Positions 24,921 through 33,526 are shown, counted from the stretch's first letter. The stretch is 33,674 nt of DNA from Anaerolineae bacterium (GCA_026645945.1 JAPKMO010000001.1:71427-105100), one strand, 5' to 3'. Program-made: numbers and translations. The notes: generated by a model not told the origin, from the letters alone.

Positions 24921-26639
24921 ATGTCCCGGCAAGAAGTTTTCGACCACTTTCGGGAAAACCCGGATGTGTCGGTGTTGATCGTGGGGGCAGGCATTAACGG
25001 CACCGGCGTATTCCGCGAGCTGGCTTTACATGGCGTGGATGTGCTGATGGTGGATAGGGGCGATTTTTGTTCCGGCGCAAGCGCGGGGTCGTCCCACATG
25101 GCGCATGGCGGCATCCGTTATCTCGAAAACGGCGAGTTCCGGCTGGTGCGCGAAGCCCTGGTGGAACGCAACCGCCTGCTGCGGAACGCGCCGCACGCAG
25201 TTAAACCGCTGCCGACAACCATCCCGATTTTTCACTGGCTGTCCGGCATTTTTAACGCGCCGCTCAAGTTCCTGCGGCTGCGCGATAAACCGAGCGAACG
25301 CGGCGCGGTGGTCATCAAAATTGGCCTCATCCTCTACGACTGGTTCGCCAGCCCTTACCGTACCATGCCCACCCACCGCTTTGCTGGGCGGGCGAAGGCG
25401 CTGGAACGGTGGCCTGCTTTGAACCCAAAGGTGCTTTTTACGGCCACCTATTACGATGGGTTTATGCCATACCCGGAGCGCCTGTGCGTCGAACTGATGC
25501 TGGACTCTGAGGCGCTTTCAAACACGGCACGCGCGCTCAATTACGTCAGTTTGCACAGCGCCGATGGTGATACGGTCACGCTGCGCGACGAACTGACCGG
25601 TGAAACGCTGGCGGTGAAACCGAAAATCGTGGTAAACGCCGCCGGCCCCTGGATTGACTTCGCCAACCTGGCGATGAAACAGCAGACGCGCTTTATCGGC
25701 GGCACGAAAGGCTCGCATTTAATTCTCGACTGCCCGGAACTGTACGCTGCGCTGGACGGCCACGAACTGTTTTTTGAGAACAGAGACGGGCGCATCACCC
25801 TGATCTGCCCGTATCTGGGTAAGGTGCTGGCCGGAACGACCGATATTCGAGTGGATGATCCTGATCTGGCGCGCTGTACGGACGATGAAGTGGCGTACAT
25901 CCTCGAACTGGTCAATGTCGTTTTCCCGACCATAAAGGTAGACCACTCGCATATCGTTTTTGCCTTTACCGGCGTGCGACCCCTGCCCAGCAGTCACGCT
26001 TCGCGCACCGGCGCGATAAGCCGCGATCACAGTATCCGCGTGATCGAACCCGGCGGCGGAATCAGCTTCCCGGTTTATGCGCTGGTGGGGGGCAAGTGGA
26101 CGACCTTCCGCGCATTTGCCGAACAGACCGCCGATAAACTGTTCGAGCGACTGGGCAAAACACGCAAAACCAGCACCGATATGATGCCGATTGGCGGTGG
26201 CAAAAATTATCCCACGACAGCAGCCGAGCAGGCGGCCTGGTTGGAAAACCTGAAGGCTAAAACTGGCCTGCCTCTGGAACGGCTGCGGGTTTTGTTCGAC
26301 CGCTACGGCACGCAGGCCGAAGAAATCGCCGTTTTTATGACCGCCGATGAGGATGCGCCGCTGCGACATCAGCCGGACTACAGCCGCCGGGAAATTCGTT
26401 TTCTGGTGGAGCGCGAGAGAGTGGCGCGCCTGGATGACATCATCCTGCGGCGTTCGGCGCTGGCGATGCTCGGTGATGTGGACGGCGCTTTGCTGGAGGA
26501 ACTGGCCGCCATCGCCGCCGAAGTTTTGGGCTGGTCTGCGGAATATACACATGATGAAATTTGCCGCGTGGCCGATCTGCTGGTGGAACACCACCGCGTT
26601 CCTGCCGGGCGGTTCGACACCCTGGCGACGAAGGTTTAA
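24921..26639 (+). CDS. glpD: FAD-dependent glycerol-3-phosphate dehydrogenase
   Basis: The 572-residue flavoenzyme oxidises sn-glycerol-3-phosphate to dihydroxyacetone phosphate and passes electrons to quinone at the membrane. Features: the FAD-binding loop VLIVGAGINGTG (18-29), VDRGDFCSGASAGSSHMAHGGI (about 45-66, including the GlpD-type SSxxxHGG segment), VVNAAGPWIDFA, KGSHL, an AGTTD segment and ALVGGKWTTFRAFAE. A C-terminal helical domain starts after about residue 440. GAGAAAGG about seven bases before ATG 24921 fixes the start; an upstream in-frame extension is not needed. No second domain of the anaerobic GlpABC type is present, so it is the single-subunit GlpD/GlpO form. Confidence 0.93.
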   Translation: MSRQEVFDHFRENPDVSVLIVGAGINGTGVFRELALHGVDVLMVDRGDFCSGASAGSSHMAHGGIRYLENGEFRLVREALVERNRLLRNAPHAVKPLPTTIPIFHWLSGIFNAPLKFLRLRDKPSERGAVVIKIGLILYDWFASPYRTMPTHRFAGRAKALERWPALNPKVLFTATYYDGFMPYPERLCVELMLDSEALSNTARALNYVSLHSADGDTVTLRDELTGETLAVKPKIVVNAAGPWIDFANLAMKQQTRFIGGTKGSHLILDCPELYAALDGHELFFENRDGRITLICPYLGKVLAGTTDIRVDDPDLARCTDDEVAYILELVNVVFPTIKVDHSHIVFAFTGVRPLPSSHASRTGAISRDHSIRVIEPGGGISFPVYALVGGKWTTFRAFAEQTADKLFERLGKTRKTSTDMMPIGGGKNYPTTAAEQAAWLENLKAKTGLPLERLRVLFDRYGTQAEEIAVFMTADEDAPLRHQPDYSRREIRFLVERERVARLDDIILRRSALAMLGDVDGALLEELAAIAAEVLGWSAEYTHDEICRVADLLVEHHRVPAGRFDTLATKV

Positions 26640-26661
26640 CCCGCCGCCGATGAAAGGATAT

Positions 26662-26682
26662 GGGCGCGGTACACCCGCGCCC
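26662..26682. repeat. REP-like hairpin between convergent glpD and permease genes
   Basis: GGGCGCGG (26662-26669) and CCGCGCCC (26675-26682) form a perfect 8-bp stem with a five-base loop. It is placed to terminate both genes; a moderately T-rich stretch follows on the plus strand. Confidence 0.6.
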
Positions 26683-26686
26683 TAGT

Positions 26687-27574
26687 TTATTTGCCCGACC
26701 CCAGGGTGAGGCCCTGGATGAAATACCGCTGCAAGAAGATGAACACGATCAGCGTGGGCAGGGTGGCGATGAGCGCCCCGGCGGTAATTACCGGCCAGTT
26801 GGTGTTAAACTGGCCGCGCAGCGTGGCTAAACCGGCCGTCACCGGCTTGAGCGTGTCGTCCTGAAGCAGAATGATTGCCCACAGATAATCGTTAAACACC
26901 CATGTAAATTCCAGCGTCGCCAGGGCCGCCATCGCCGGCAGGCTCAACGGAATCATGATCTGCCAGAACATGCGGAATTCGCTGGCGCCGTCCACCCGTG
27001 CCGCATCGAAGATTTCGCCGGGGACAGTTCGCATGAAGTTCCGCAGCACGAAGGTGCAGAAACCCATCTGGAAGGCCGTGTGGATGATAATCAGCGCCAG
27101 ATGTGTGTTGTAGAGGTTGAGCGCGTTAGTCAGCCGGAAAACCGGCAGCAGCAAAATCTGGAACGGCAGCATCGTACCGGCCACGAACATGAAGTAGATG
27201 GGCAGGTTGAGCTTAAATTTATAACGCGCCAGGGCATAGGCCGACAGGGACGAGAGGAACAGCATCCCGATCAGCGCCGGGATGGTAATGATGAAGCTGT
27301 TGCCCAGGTAACGGGACACACGCGCCTGATTCCAGGCCTCGTTAAAATTTGACAACGTAAACTGCTGAGGCACGCTCCAGAAACCGTGAATGCTGATCTC
27401 ATCCATCGTGCGGAAGGACGTGATGAATGCGGCGATCACCGGCAGCAGCCAGACAATCGTCAGCACCGTCAAAAACACGTAGAGTCCGGTACGTCCCCAT
27501 ATCTGCCGCGTTCCGGCTGCGGGGGCAGCCGTTCGGGTTCCAGGCGGGGTGGTGGTCTTGGCTACAGTCGTCAT
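26687..27574 (-). CDS. Sugar ABC transporter permease, MalG-type (CUT1)
   Basis: The 295-residue inner-membrane protein has six predicted helices, the first at about 31-54 after a Thr/Pro/Ala-rich cytoplasmic N-terminus. It carries the EAA loop that contacts the ATPase (FDAARVDGASEFRMFWQIMIP, about 189-209). The C-terminal YFIQGLTLGSGK is characteristic of MalG-type permeases (YFVQGLTAGAVKG in relatives). It ends a four-gene minus-strand unit lacI-SBP-permease-permease, with only nine bases to the MalF-type gene. The ATPase is not encoded here and is presumably shared from elsewhere. Confidence 0.92.
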   Translation of the reverse strand: MTTVAKTTTPPGTRTAAPAAGTRQIWGRTGLYVFLTVLTIVWLLPVIAAFITSFRTMDEISIHGFWSVPQQFTLSNFNEAWNQARVSRYLGNSFIITIPALIGMLFLSSLSAYALARYKFKLNLPIYFMFVAGTMLPFQILLLPVFRLTNALNLYNTHLALIIIHTAFQMGFCTFVLRNFMRTVPGEIFDAARVDGASEFRMFWQIMIPLSLPAMAALATLEFTWVFNDYLWAIILLQDDTLKPVTAGLATLRGQFNTNWPVITAGALIATLPTLIVFIFLQRYFIQGLTLGSGK

Positions 27575-27583
27575 GTCGCCCTC

Positions 27584-28489
27584 CTAGTATTCCAACTCGT
27601 CGCGGATGACGCGGGACAGGTAAAAGCCGATGAAAACCAGGCTGATGGCAAACAGGACAACGGCGATAGCCGCGCCGTAACCCATGCGGTAGTTATTGAA
27701 GGCTTCGATATACATAAAATTCGCCAGAACCTGCGTGTTCTGCGCGCCGCGCGTCATGATCGAAACCAGATCAAAAGCCCGCAGAGAATCGATGATCGAG
27801 ATGACGACGATGATGGTTGTTACCGGGGCCAGCAGAGGCAGAACAACATGCCGGAATAACTGCCAGCGGTTCGCGCCATCCACGCGCGCGGCATCCACAA
27901 AGCTGGGGTCAATGTTCTTCAGCCCGGCCAGATACAGCACCATCACATAACCGACCTGCCGCCAGACCGCCGCGATGATAACCGCCCAGATCGCCAGCTC
28001 ACGGTCGCCCAGCCAGCCCGGCGGGCTGCTGACGCCGATGGCCTGCAAAAAGCCGTTGAGCAGGCCAGCGCGGGGGTGGTAAACCCAGCCCCAGATCAGG
28101 CCGATCACCGGCAGGGACATCACCAGCGGCGAATAAAAGCTGATTTTGTACCATCGTCCGCCGCGCATTTCGTTATTGAAGATCATCGCCAGCCCCAGGC
28201 CGAGCGTGGTGGGGATGGTGATAAAAACAACCAGCCACCGCACGTTGTTAAGGAGCGCCTCGGAGAAGGTGCGGTCTTTGGTGAACAACCGCTCAAAATT
28301 TTGCAGGCCGACGAAGCCGGGAACCGGATCAACGCCGTTCCAATTGGTCAAACTTAAGTAAATGGTATAAAAGGTTGGCGCGATGATCCAGACGACATAA
28401 AGTGCGAGCGGCGCCAGCAAAAAGAGATAAGGTGTCCAGTTTATGCGGCGGCGCACCACCGGCTTTTTTATCTGTAAAGCTGCGGCCAT
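27584..28489 (-). CDS. Sugar ABC transporter permease, MalF-type (CUT1)
   Basis: The 301-residue membrane protein has a first helix at about 20-42 and five more, with the conserved LTNWNG segment typical of UgpA/MalF-type permeases. The EAA loop is FVDAARVDGANRWQLFRHVVLP (about 197-218). It forms the heterodimeric channel with the MalG-type permease and receives sugar from the binding protein encoded upstream. The hairpin at 28546-28567 separates it from the binding-protein gene. Confidence 0.92.
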   Translation of the reverse strand: MAAALQIKKPVVRRRINWTPYLFLLAPLALYVVWIIAPTFYTIYLSLTNWNGVDPVPGFVGLQNFERLFTKDRTFSEALLNNVRWLVVFITIPTTLGLGLAMIFNNEMRGGRWYKISFYSPLVMSLPVIGLIWGWVYHPRAGLLNGFLQAIGVSSPPGWLGDRELAIWAVIIAAVWRQVGYVMVLYLAGLKNIDPSFVDAARVDGANRWQLFRHVVLPLLAPVTTIIVVISIIDSLRAFDLVSIMTRGAQNTQVLANFMYIEAFNNYRMGYGAAIAVVLFAISLVFIGFYLSRVIRDELEY

Positions 28490-28545
28490 AATCCTTGCTC
28501 CTCAGGCCTCTATGGAGCGGACTGACATGTCGGTGACAACAAGAC

Positions 28546-28567
28546 GGGGCGGCGCTGCCGCCGCCCC
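28546..28567. promoter_or_regulatory. Intercistronic GC hairpin between binding-protein and permease genes
   Basis: GGGGCGGCG (28546-28554) and CGCCGCCCC (28559-28567) form a perfect 9-bp stem with a four-base loop. It has no T run. As in other sugar operons, it could stabilise the binding-protein mRNA or cause partial termination so that the receptor exceeds the permeases. Confidence 0.6.
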
Positions 28568-28585
28568 GCACGCTAACGACAACAG

Positions 28586-29848
28586 CTATTCGCTTTCCTC
28601 TTCGAGGATACGCAGGCGTTCATTTTCCATGTCTTGCAGAATGGCGTTGATGTCAGCCGGGTTGTCCCAGAAGCGCATGAAGCCATCCATGCCTACTTCC
28701 GCCATCGGCGGGGTGGTGTCACGGTCGAAGAACTGAGCGATATAGTCGGCGCTCTGGATGAGCTGGATACCCTTCTGTACAGGCGGCGTGGCCCCGGAGA
28801 TGTCTACGTCGGTGCGGGTGGGCAGCCGGCCCATCTGCTCAAAGGCGGCCTGCTGGTATTCCTTCGACCCCAGATAGGCCAGGAATGCCTTTGCGCCTTC
28901 CGGGTTGCGCGCCTGGGCGGCGATGAAATAACCGTCCGTTGGCGCGTCTTCGCCCACCGGGATGGCCGGGTCAATGATCGGGAAGCGGAAGAAGTCGAGA
29001 TCGTCTTCCATCTCATCTGGGTAGGAGTCCACAATGAACCCACCCATCAGGTACATCGCGGCGCGTTCCTGCACCATATCGTCCACGGCTTCCTGCCAGT
29101 CGAGCGCCGCCGGGGACTCGACGAAACACTTGCGGTCAATCAACTTCTGCCAGTTGGCGAAGGTCGCCTGCAGGCGCTCATCGAGATAGCTTTCCTTCAG
29201 CAGCATCAGGTTGACGTGGAATTCCGGCCCATTGGTACGCATGTTCAGATAATCGAACCAGGCGGCTGCCGGCCAGCGGAAGCGCGCGCCGATGGTGAAG
29301 GGGGTGATGCCGGCGGCATTCAGTTTGTCGCAGGCGTCCAGCAGTTGGTCAAAGGTTTCCGGCTCACCGTCGATGCCGGCTTTTTCGAACAGCGACGGGC
29401 GGTAGTAAATCGCCCACCAGTAGTAGGATGTGGGCAGGAAGTACTTGCCTTCGCCAACGGTCGCCAGCGCGTTAAAGCCGGGGGCATAAGAGTCGTCAAA
29501 ACCTTCGGCTTCCCACATATCGGAGATGTCCATAATCAGACCCCGGTCAATGAAGAAGCGCGCGCGGTTGCCCGCGAACCACGTCAACACGTCCGGCGCC
29601 GGTTCGGCAATCAGGTAAGCGCGGATGGCCTGTTTGAAGTCCTCATGATTGATGATAGAATGCTGTACGGGCATATCCGGATGGGCTTCGTTCCAGGCGG
29701 CCACCATGCTTTCCTCGAAAGCACGCGGCACGGGGTCGCTGGAGTACGAGTTGAACGCCACGCTGTTGTCCTGCGCCAGCACCGACGCCACCGACAGCAG
29801 GGCGATGCTGATGAGCAGAACGGCGATAAACCATTTGTTGCGGGACAT
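28586..29848 (-). CDS. Sugar ABC transporter substrate-binding protein (family 1)
   Basis: The 420-residue exported receptor has a signal peptide (1-25, ending SVLAQ) and no lipobox cysteine, although a membrane anchor might be expected in a single-membrane cell. Family-1 features are an early SDPVPRAFEESMVAAWNEAHP segment, DVLTWFAGNRARFFIDRG, the TSYYWWAIYYRPSLFEKAGI hinge region, a lobe-2 GRFRWPAA-like GARFRWPAAAW ligand segment and ARNPEGAKAFLAYLGSKEYQ. Aromatic residues in these segments indicate a carbohydrate ligand. The ribosome-binding site GAAGGAGAG is strong. It follows the lacI-type gene by 95 bp. The shared operator with the GH4 gene suggests alpha-galactosides as ligand; this is inferred. 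Confidence 0.92.
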   Translation of the reverse strand: MSRNKWFIAVLLISIALLSVASVLAQDNSVAFNSYSSDPVPRAFEESMVAAWNEAHPDMPVQHSIINHEDFKQAIRAYLIAEPAPDVLTWFAGNRARFFIDRGLIMDISDMWEAEGFDDSYAPGFNALATVGEGKYFLPTSYYWWAIYYRPSLFEKAGIDGEPETFDQLLDACDKLNAAGITPFTIGARFRWPAAAWFDYLNMRTNGPEFHVNLMLLKESYLDERLQATFANWQKLIDRKCFVESPAALDWQEAVDDMVQERAAMYLMGGFIVDSYPDEMEDDLDFFRFPIIDPAIPVGEDAPTDGYFIAAQARNPEGAKAFLAYLGSKEYQQAAFEQMGRLPTRTDVDISGATPPVQKGIQLIQSADYIAQFFDRDTTPPMAEVGMDGFMRFWDNPADINAILQDMENERLRILEEESE

Positions 29849-29943
29849 ATTATCTCTCCTTCAAAGCTCTACCAATCTTTAACCTATTTTTGACTTTGGA
29901 AAAGACCGTTCTTAATGCCGGTGAGCCTCCTTTCCTGTTCTCT

Positions 29944-30957
29944 TTACCGGCGCGCCGGCGGTGCCGATGAGCCGCGAACGACCAGTTCGACCGGAATGAT
30001 CTTTGACTCCGGTTTCTGGCCGTTGAGCAGCTCGAACAGCATCCGCGAGGCTTCGTAGCCGGTGGTAAGAGATCGCTGGTTGATCGTGGTGAGCGGCGGA
30101 ACGGTGGTCGCCGCTGCCGGGATGTCATCATAGCCGGTGATCGTAAGCTGTTCCGGCACGCGCAGGCCAAGCCGGTGCGCTTCTTGCAGCGCCCCCATCG
30201 CCATCCGGTCGTTCAGGCACAGCAGGGCGGTCAGGTCAGGGTGCTGCTGCAAAAGCTGCGCCGCGCAGTCCGCCCCGCTGGCGGTGGAATAATCGCCAAC
30301 GGCTTTCGGCAGGCTGTTGAAATCCAGCCCGCCCGCCTGAGCAGCGTCCTGGATGCCCTGCAAAAGCTGCTCGGTTCCGGTGTTGATGCTGTCCGGTACG
30401 GTAATGATGCCGATACGCTGGTGGCCGAGTTCCAGCAGGTGTTCCATAATGAGGACGCCGCCGGCATGGTGGTCGCTGCTAACCGAACAGACTGAGGGGG
30501 GGCCGCCGATGCTGACGGCGGGAATACCTTTTTTTATCACCGGGTCCAGAATGGAGGCGAACGGGACATGGTTTAGCGCGATCACCCCGTCTAGATAACC
30601 GCTCTGGATAAGCTGGAGGTAGTTTTCATCCACGCTGCCTTCAATCAAACGCGGCGTGCTGATGAGCAGGTTGTAACCGCGCAGGTTGCATTCGGCGTCA
30701 ATGCCTTCCAGGACGCACAAAATACGTGGGTCAGCGAAGATAGCGTCGTATACATAAGGGAATACGACGGCGATGATCTGCGTTCTGCCGGATGAAAGGG
30801 CGCGGGCGGCCAGATTTGGCACGTACCCGATTTCTTTGACGGCCAGCAGCACCTTGTTTCGGGTCGCTTCCGTGAAATAAGGCGTATTAGAAAGCACTTT
30901 CGATACGGTTGCGGTGGATACCCCGGCTCTGCGGGCGACATCTTCGAGTGTTGGCAT
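29944..30957 (-). CDS. LacI-family transcriptional regulator
   Basis: The 337-residue protein has an N-terminal helix-turn-helix (LEDVARRAGVSTATVSKVLS, 3-22) with a hinge helix (NLAARALSSGRT, about 52-63) that inserts at the central CG of operators. A periplasmic-binding-protein-like sensor domain follows, with GYDDIPAA and TTINQRS near the C-terminus. It probably represses until a sugar binds. The operator AGTTAAACGCTTAACT lies just downstream of its own promoter (autoregulation), and the same operator is in the GH4 promoter. It is first in the unit with the binding protein and two permeases, so it probably controls that transporter. Confidence 0.94.
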   Translation of the reverse strand: MPTLEDVARRAGVSTATVSKVLSNTPYFTEATRNKVLLAVKEIGYVPNLAARALSSGRTQIIAVVFPYVYDAIFADPRILCVLEGIDAECNLRGYNLLISTPRLIEGSVDENYLQLIQSGYLDGVIALNHVPFASILDPVIKKGIPAVSIGGPPSVCSVSSDHHAGGVLIMEHLLELGHQRIGIITVPDSINTGTEQLLQGIQDAAQAGGLDFNSLPKAVGDYSTASGADCAAQLLQQHPDLTALLCLNDRMAMGALQEAHRLGLRVPEQLTITGYDDIPAAATTVPPLTTINQRSLTTGYEASRMLFELLNGQKPESKIIPVELVVRGSSAPPARR

Positions 30958-30974
30958 CTTTTAAAACAAGCAAT

Positions 30975-30990
30975 AGTTAAACGCTTAACT
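30975..30990. promoter_or_regulatory. LacI-type operator before the regulator gene
   Basis: AGTTAAACGCTTAACT (30975-30990) is an imperfect palindrome with a central CG. Fifteen bases match the GH4 operator at 12757-12771 exactly (opposite strand). It starts about four bases after the predicted transcription start of the lacI-type gene. Confidence 0.78.
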
Positions 30991-31000
30991 CTATACCGTA

Positions 31001-31029
31001 AGCATATCGCTAAAGTTTTTCTCTGTCAA
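31001..31029 (-). promoter_or_regulatory. Promoter of the lacI-type gene
   Basis: On the minus strand a perfect -35 TTGACA (31029-31024), a 17-base spacer and TATGCT (31006-31001). The -35 includes the stop codon of the zwf remnant, so the promoter lies at the very end of the upstream operon. Confidence 0.65.
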
Positions 31030-31157
31030 CAGTCTGCCGCGCTCAGTTTGATGCCTTCGTCCGGCTGGATGCAGATGTACAGGGCTGGGGTGAGTTTGCA
31101 GCGGGTCAGGTCGCCGGATGCACCGAAGATCACCACGCTGGTCAGGATTTTGCTCAT
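31026..31157 (-). pseudogene. zwf: Internally deleted remnant of glucose-6-phosphate dehydrogenase
   Basis: A 43-codon frame starts three bases after the gnd stop with GAGG eight bases before its ATG. Residues 7-27 read SVVIFGASGDLT, R, C, KLTPALY, the NADP-binding N-terminus of glucose-6-phosphate dehydrogenase (family form IFGASGDLTKRKLIPALY). The next residues, ICIQPDEGIKL, match the far C-terminal part of the same enzyme (family form IRIQPDEGISL), and the frame then stops after SAADC. More than 300 codons of the ~480-500-residue enzyme, including the catalytic His region, are absent, so the product cannot be active. It is the last gene of the ppgK-rpiA-gnd operon. It may be a true deletion or, less likely, an assembly collapse; a full copy elsewhere is possible. 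Confidence 0.8.
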
Positions 31158-31160
31158 GGG

Positions 31161-32069
31161 TTAATCCTCGCGTTTGACGGCATGGCCGCCGAACTGGCTA
31201 CGGAGCGCCGCCAGCAGTTTGGCCGCGTAGCTGTCCGGCTGGCGGCTGGCGAACCGCATCATCAGCGACAGGGTGATGACCGGAGCCGGTACGTCCTGGT
31301 CAATGGCCTCGAATACCGTCCAGCGCCCTTCGCCGGAGTCGGCCACCCAGCCTTTGATGCCGGACAGGTCGGCGTCTTCGGCCAGCGCGTTGGCCGCCAG
31401 ATCAAGCAGCCAGGAGCGCACCACGCTGCCAAAACGCCAGATTTCCGCGATCTGGTGAACGTCGAGCGCGAAATCTTCTTTGGCCCGCAAAATCTCAAAA
31501 CCTTCGGCATAAGCCTGCATCAGGCCGTATTCGATGCCGTTATGCACCATCTTAACAAAATGGCCGGAGCCGGTCGGCCCAACGTGTCCCCAGCCGCGAT
31601 CCGGCGCGGGGGCCAGCGTTTCCAGGGCGGGGCGGATGTGCCGCACGGCGGTTTCCGTCCCGCCGACCATCATGCTGTAACCTTCGGTCAGCCCCCAGAC
31701 GCCGCCGCTGGTTCCGACATCCACAAAATGGATGCCTTGCTGTTCAAGCAGCGCGCCCCGGCGTATCGAGTCCTTGTAGTTGCTGTTGCCGCCGTCAATC
31801 ACCACGTCGCCGGGTTCAAGATAAGCGGCGACCTCGGCGACGGCGTTTTCGGTGATGTCGCCTGCCGGCACCATCAGCCAGACGGCGCGCGGTGTTTCCA
31901 GCTTGCCGACCAGTTCGGCGATGGAGGCAGAGGCTTCAGCGCCCTGGCGCTCCACCGTTTCAACCGCTTCTGGTCGAGGATCGAACACAACGACCTGATG
32001 CCCACCTTTCAGCAGGCGGCGGGTCATGTTCCCGCCCATTTTGCCGAGGCCGATCATGCCAAGTTTCAT
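31161..32069 (-). CDS. gnd: 6-phosphogluconate dehydrogenase, decarboxylating, short GndA/YqeC type
   Basis: The 302-residue enzyme converts 6-phosphogluconate to ribulose-5-phosphate and CO2. It is the short form lacking most of the C-terminal helical extension of the ~470-residue type. Motifs: dinucleotide loop MIGLGKMGGNM (5-15), DGGNSNYKDS, VDVGTSGGVWGL (substrate region), GPTGSGHFVKMVHNGIEYG (including the catalytic Lys and the HNGIEY motif) and GWVADSGEGRWT. The second strand ends in Asp30 (VVFDPRPEAVE); an acidic residue there usually disfavours NADP, so NAD use is inferred. CAGGAGAA precedes the start. It is third in the ppgK-rpiA-gnd-zwf remnant operon. Confidence 0.93.
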   Translation of the reverse strand: MKLGMIGLGKMGGNMTRRLLKGGHQVVVFDPRPEAVETVERQGAEASASIAELVGKLETPRAVWLMVPAGDITENAVAEVAAYLEPGDVVIDGGNSNYKDSIRRGALLEQQGIHFVDVGTSGGVWGLTEGYSMMVGGTETAVRHIRPALETLAPAPDRGWGHVGPTGSGHFVKMVHNGIEYGLMQAYAEGFEILRAKEDFALDVHQIAEIWRFGSVVRSWLLDLAANALAEDADLSGIKGWVADSGEGRWTVFEAIDQDVPAPVITLSLMMRFASRQPDSYAAKLLAALRSQFGGHAVKRED

Positions 32070-32086
32070 AAAAATTCTCCTGTTTG

Positions 32087-32782
32087 CTAGGGGCTTTTTC
32101 GCGTCTGGTGCTGTATGCCTCCTGCGCCTGCCGAAATGACATCGGCTGCCAGGCCGATGAACAGACCATGTTCAACAATGCCGGTGCGCTGTTTAAGCCG
32201 CTCACCGAGCGTCACTGGGTCATCAATCGGACCGAAGTCGCAGTCCAGAATGAAGTTTCCCTGGTCGGTACGGTAGGGCTGCCCGTTGCCGCCGGGCCGC
32301 AGTTTGACCGACGCGCCGAGCGATTCCAGATACCGCTGCTGCGAACCGTAACCGAACGGCACAACCTCCACCGGCACGGCCCATGTCGTGCCAAGCGCCG
32401 GCACGAGTTTGCTTTCATCCACGACGATGATTTCCCGGCGCGTGGCCTGCGCCACGATTTTTTCGCGGGTGAGCGCGCCGCCGCCACCTTTAATCAGTTC
32501 CAACTGCGGGTCTACCTCGTCCGCGCCATCAATGGTCACGTCAATGATGGGGTGGGTTTCGAGCGTGGTGAGAGGGATTCCCAGGGCGCGCGCTTCGGCT
32601 TCGGTCTGGGTAGAGCAGGGGATACCCAGGATGTCACGCAGCGCGCCAGTATTGAGCAAATAGCCGATATGCCGGACGGCCAGGATCGCGGTGCTGCCCG
32701 CGCCCAGGCCCACCACCATGCCCGGCTCGACGAACCGCGCTGCGTATTCGGCGGCCTGTTGTTTGAGATGGTTGGTATCCAT
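32087..32782 (-). CDS. rpiA: Ribose-5-phosphate isomerase A
   Basis: The 231-residue enzyme interconverts ribose-5-phosphate and ribulose-5-phosphate in the cytoplasm. Family signatures: GLGAGSTA (phosphate site, 25-32), [27 protein letters not shown] (split here: DGADEVDP near 85, [12 protein letters not shown] near 98 with the catalytic Asp and Glu), VVDESKL, and the C-terminal [12 protein letters not shown]. The length is typical. Its start lies three bases beyond the ppgK stop, and 17 bases separate its stop from gnd, so expression is coupled. Confidence 0.95.
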   Translation of the reverse strand: MDTNHLKQQAAEYAARFVEPGMVVGLGAGSTAILAVRHIGYLLNTGALRDILGIPCSTQTEAEARALGIPLTTLETHPIIDVTIDGADEVDPQLELIKGGGGALTREKIVAQATRREIIVVDESKLVPALGTTWAVPVEVVPFGYGSQQRYLESLGASVKLRPGGNGQPYRTDQGNFILDCDFGPIDDPVTLGERLKQRTGIVEHGLFIGLAADVISAGAGGIQHQTRKSP

Positions 32783-32785
32783 AGG

Positions 32786-33526
32786 CTAATTGGCCGCGTG
32801 CGCCGCTGCCATTGCCGCGCCCACGATGCCGGCGTCGTTGAGCAGCGCCGCCGGGACGATCTGCGCGCGCCGGTTGAGCAGGGGCAAAAACCGCTCGGCC
32901 TTTTTGCTCACCCCGCCGCCGATGATAAACAGATCAGGCGAAAACAGGAATTCCAGGTAGGCCAAGTACTCATCCACGCGCTCCGCCCATTTTTCCCAGG
33001 ACAGGTCTTTATCCTGCCGGGTTTTGTCCGAGGCGCGTTTTTCGGCGTCCTTGCCCCGCATTTCAAGGTGGCCGAGTTCGGTATTGGGTATCAAGTGGCC
33101 GTTGATGAACAGGGACGTGCCGATGCCCGTACCGAAGGTCAGCATCATGACCAGGCCATTATGGCCGCGCCCGGCCCCGAAGGTCATTTCTGCGATGCCG
33201 GCGGCGTCGGCGTCGTTGATGACCGTCACCGGGCAGCCGGTTTTCTGCTCGAACAGCGCGCGCGCATCCGTGCCGACCCACGCCTGATCTACGTTAGCCG
33301 CTGTTTCGACCACGCCGTCCTTGACTACGGCGGGAAAAGTGATGCCGACAGGCGCTTTCCAATCAAAATGCCGGGTGATTTCGGCTACGGTTTCGGCAAC
33401 ATCCTCCGGTATGGATGGCTGTGGGGTGGGCAGGCGGAAGCGCTCGGCCAGCAGGTTGCCGGTTTCGATATCCACCGGCGCGCCCTTAATCCCCGATCCG
33501 CCGATGTCAATGCCTAAAGTTTGCAT
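32786..33526 (-). CDS. ppgK: Polyphosphate glucokinase (ROK family)
   Basis: This 246-residue ROK-fold kinase phosphorylates glucose using inorganic polyphosphate (and often ATP). [15 protein letters not shown] (5-19) is the phosphate loop, VINDADAAG holds the catalytic Asp, and [20 protein letters not shown] and [18 protein letters not shown] form the sugar site. The C-terminal segment [15 protein letters not shown] followed by [19 protein letters not shown] is characteristic of PPGK. It lacks the ROK zinc-binding cysteines. A longer frame begins at 33616, but ATG 33526 matches the family start and has GGAGG ten bases upstream. It starts the operon and supplies glucose-6-phosphate to the pentose-phosphate enzymes that follow. 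Confidence 0.92.
   Translation of the reverse strand: MQTLGIDIGGSGIKGAPVDIETGNLLAERFRLPTPQPSIPEDVAETVAEITRHFDWKAPVGITFPAVVKDGVVETAANVDQAWVGTDARALFEQKTGCPVTVINDADAAGIAEMTFGAGRGHNGLVMMLTFGTGIGTSLFINGHLIPNTELGHLEMRGKDAEKRASDKTRQDKDLSWEKWAERVDEYLAYLEFLFSPDLFIIGGGVSKKAERFLPLLNRRAQIVPAALLNDAGIVGAAMAAAHAAN

Noticed and set aside
28634..29893. 419-codon plus-strand frame opposite the sugar-binding protein
   Set aside because: The minus-strand gene has a signal peptide, a strong ribosome-binding site and family motifs; the plus-strand product resembles nothing.
29900..29943. Small gene between lacI and the binding-protein gene, suggested by an AGGAGG on the minus strand
   Set aside because: No start codon lies at a usable distance and no open frame of meaningful length follows.
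32084..33517. 477-codon plus-strand frame spanning rpiA and ppgK
   Set aside because: It runs antisense to two well-supported enzymes and crosses their boundary, so it is a composition artefact.
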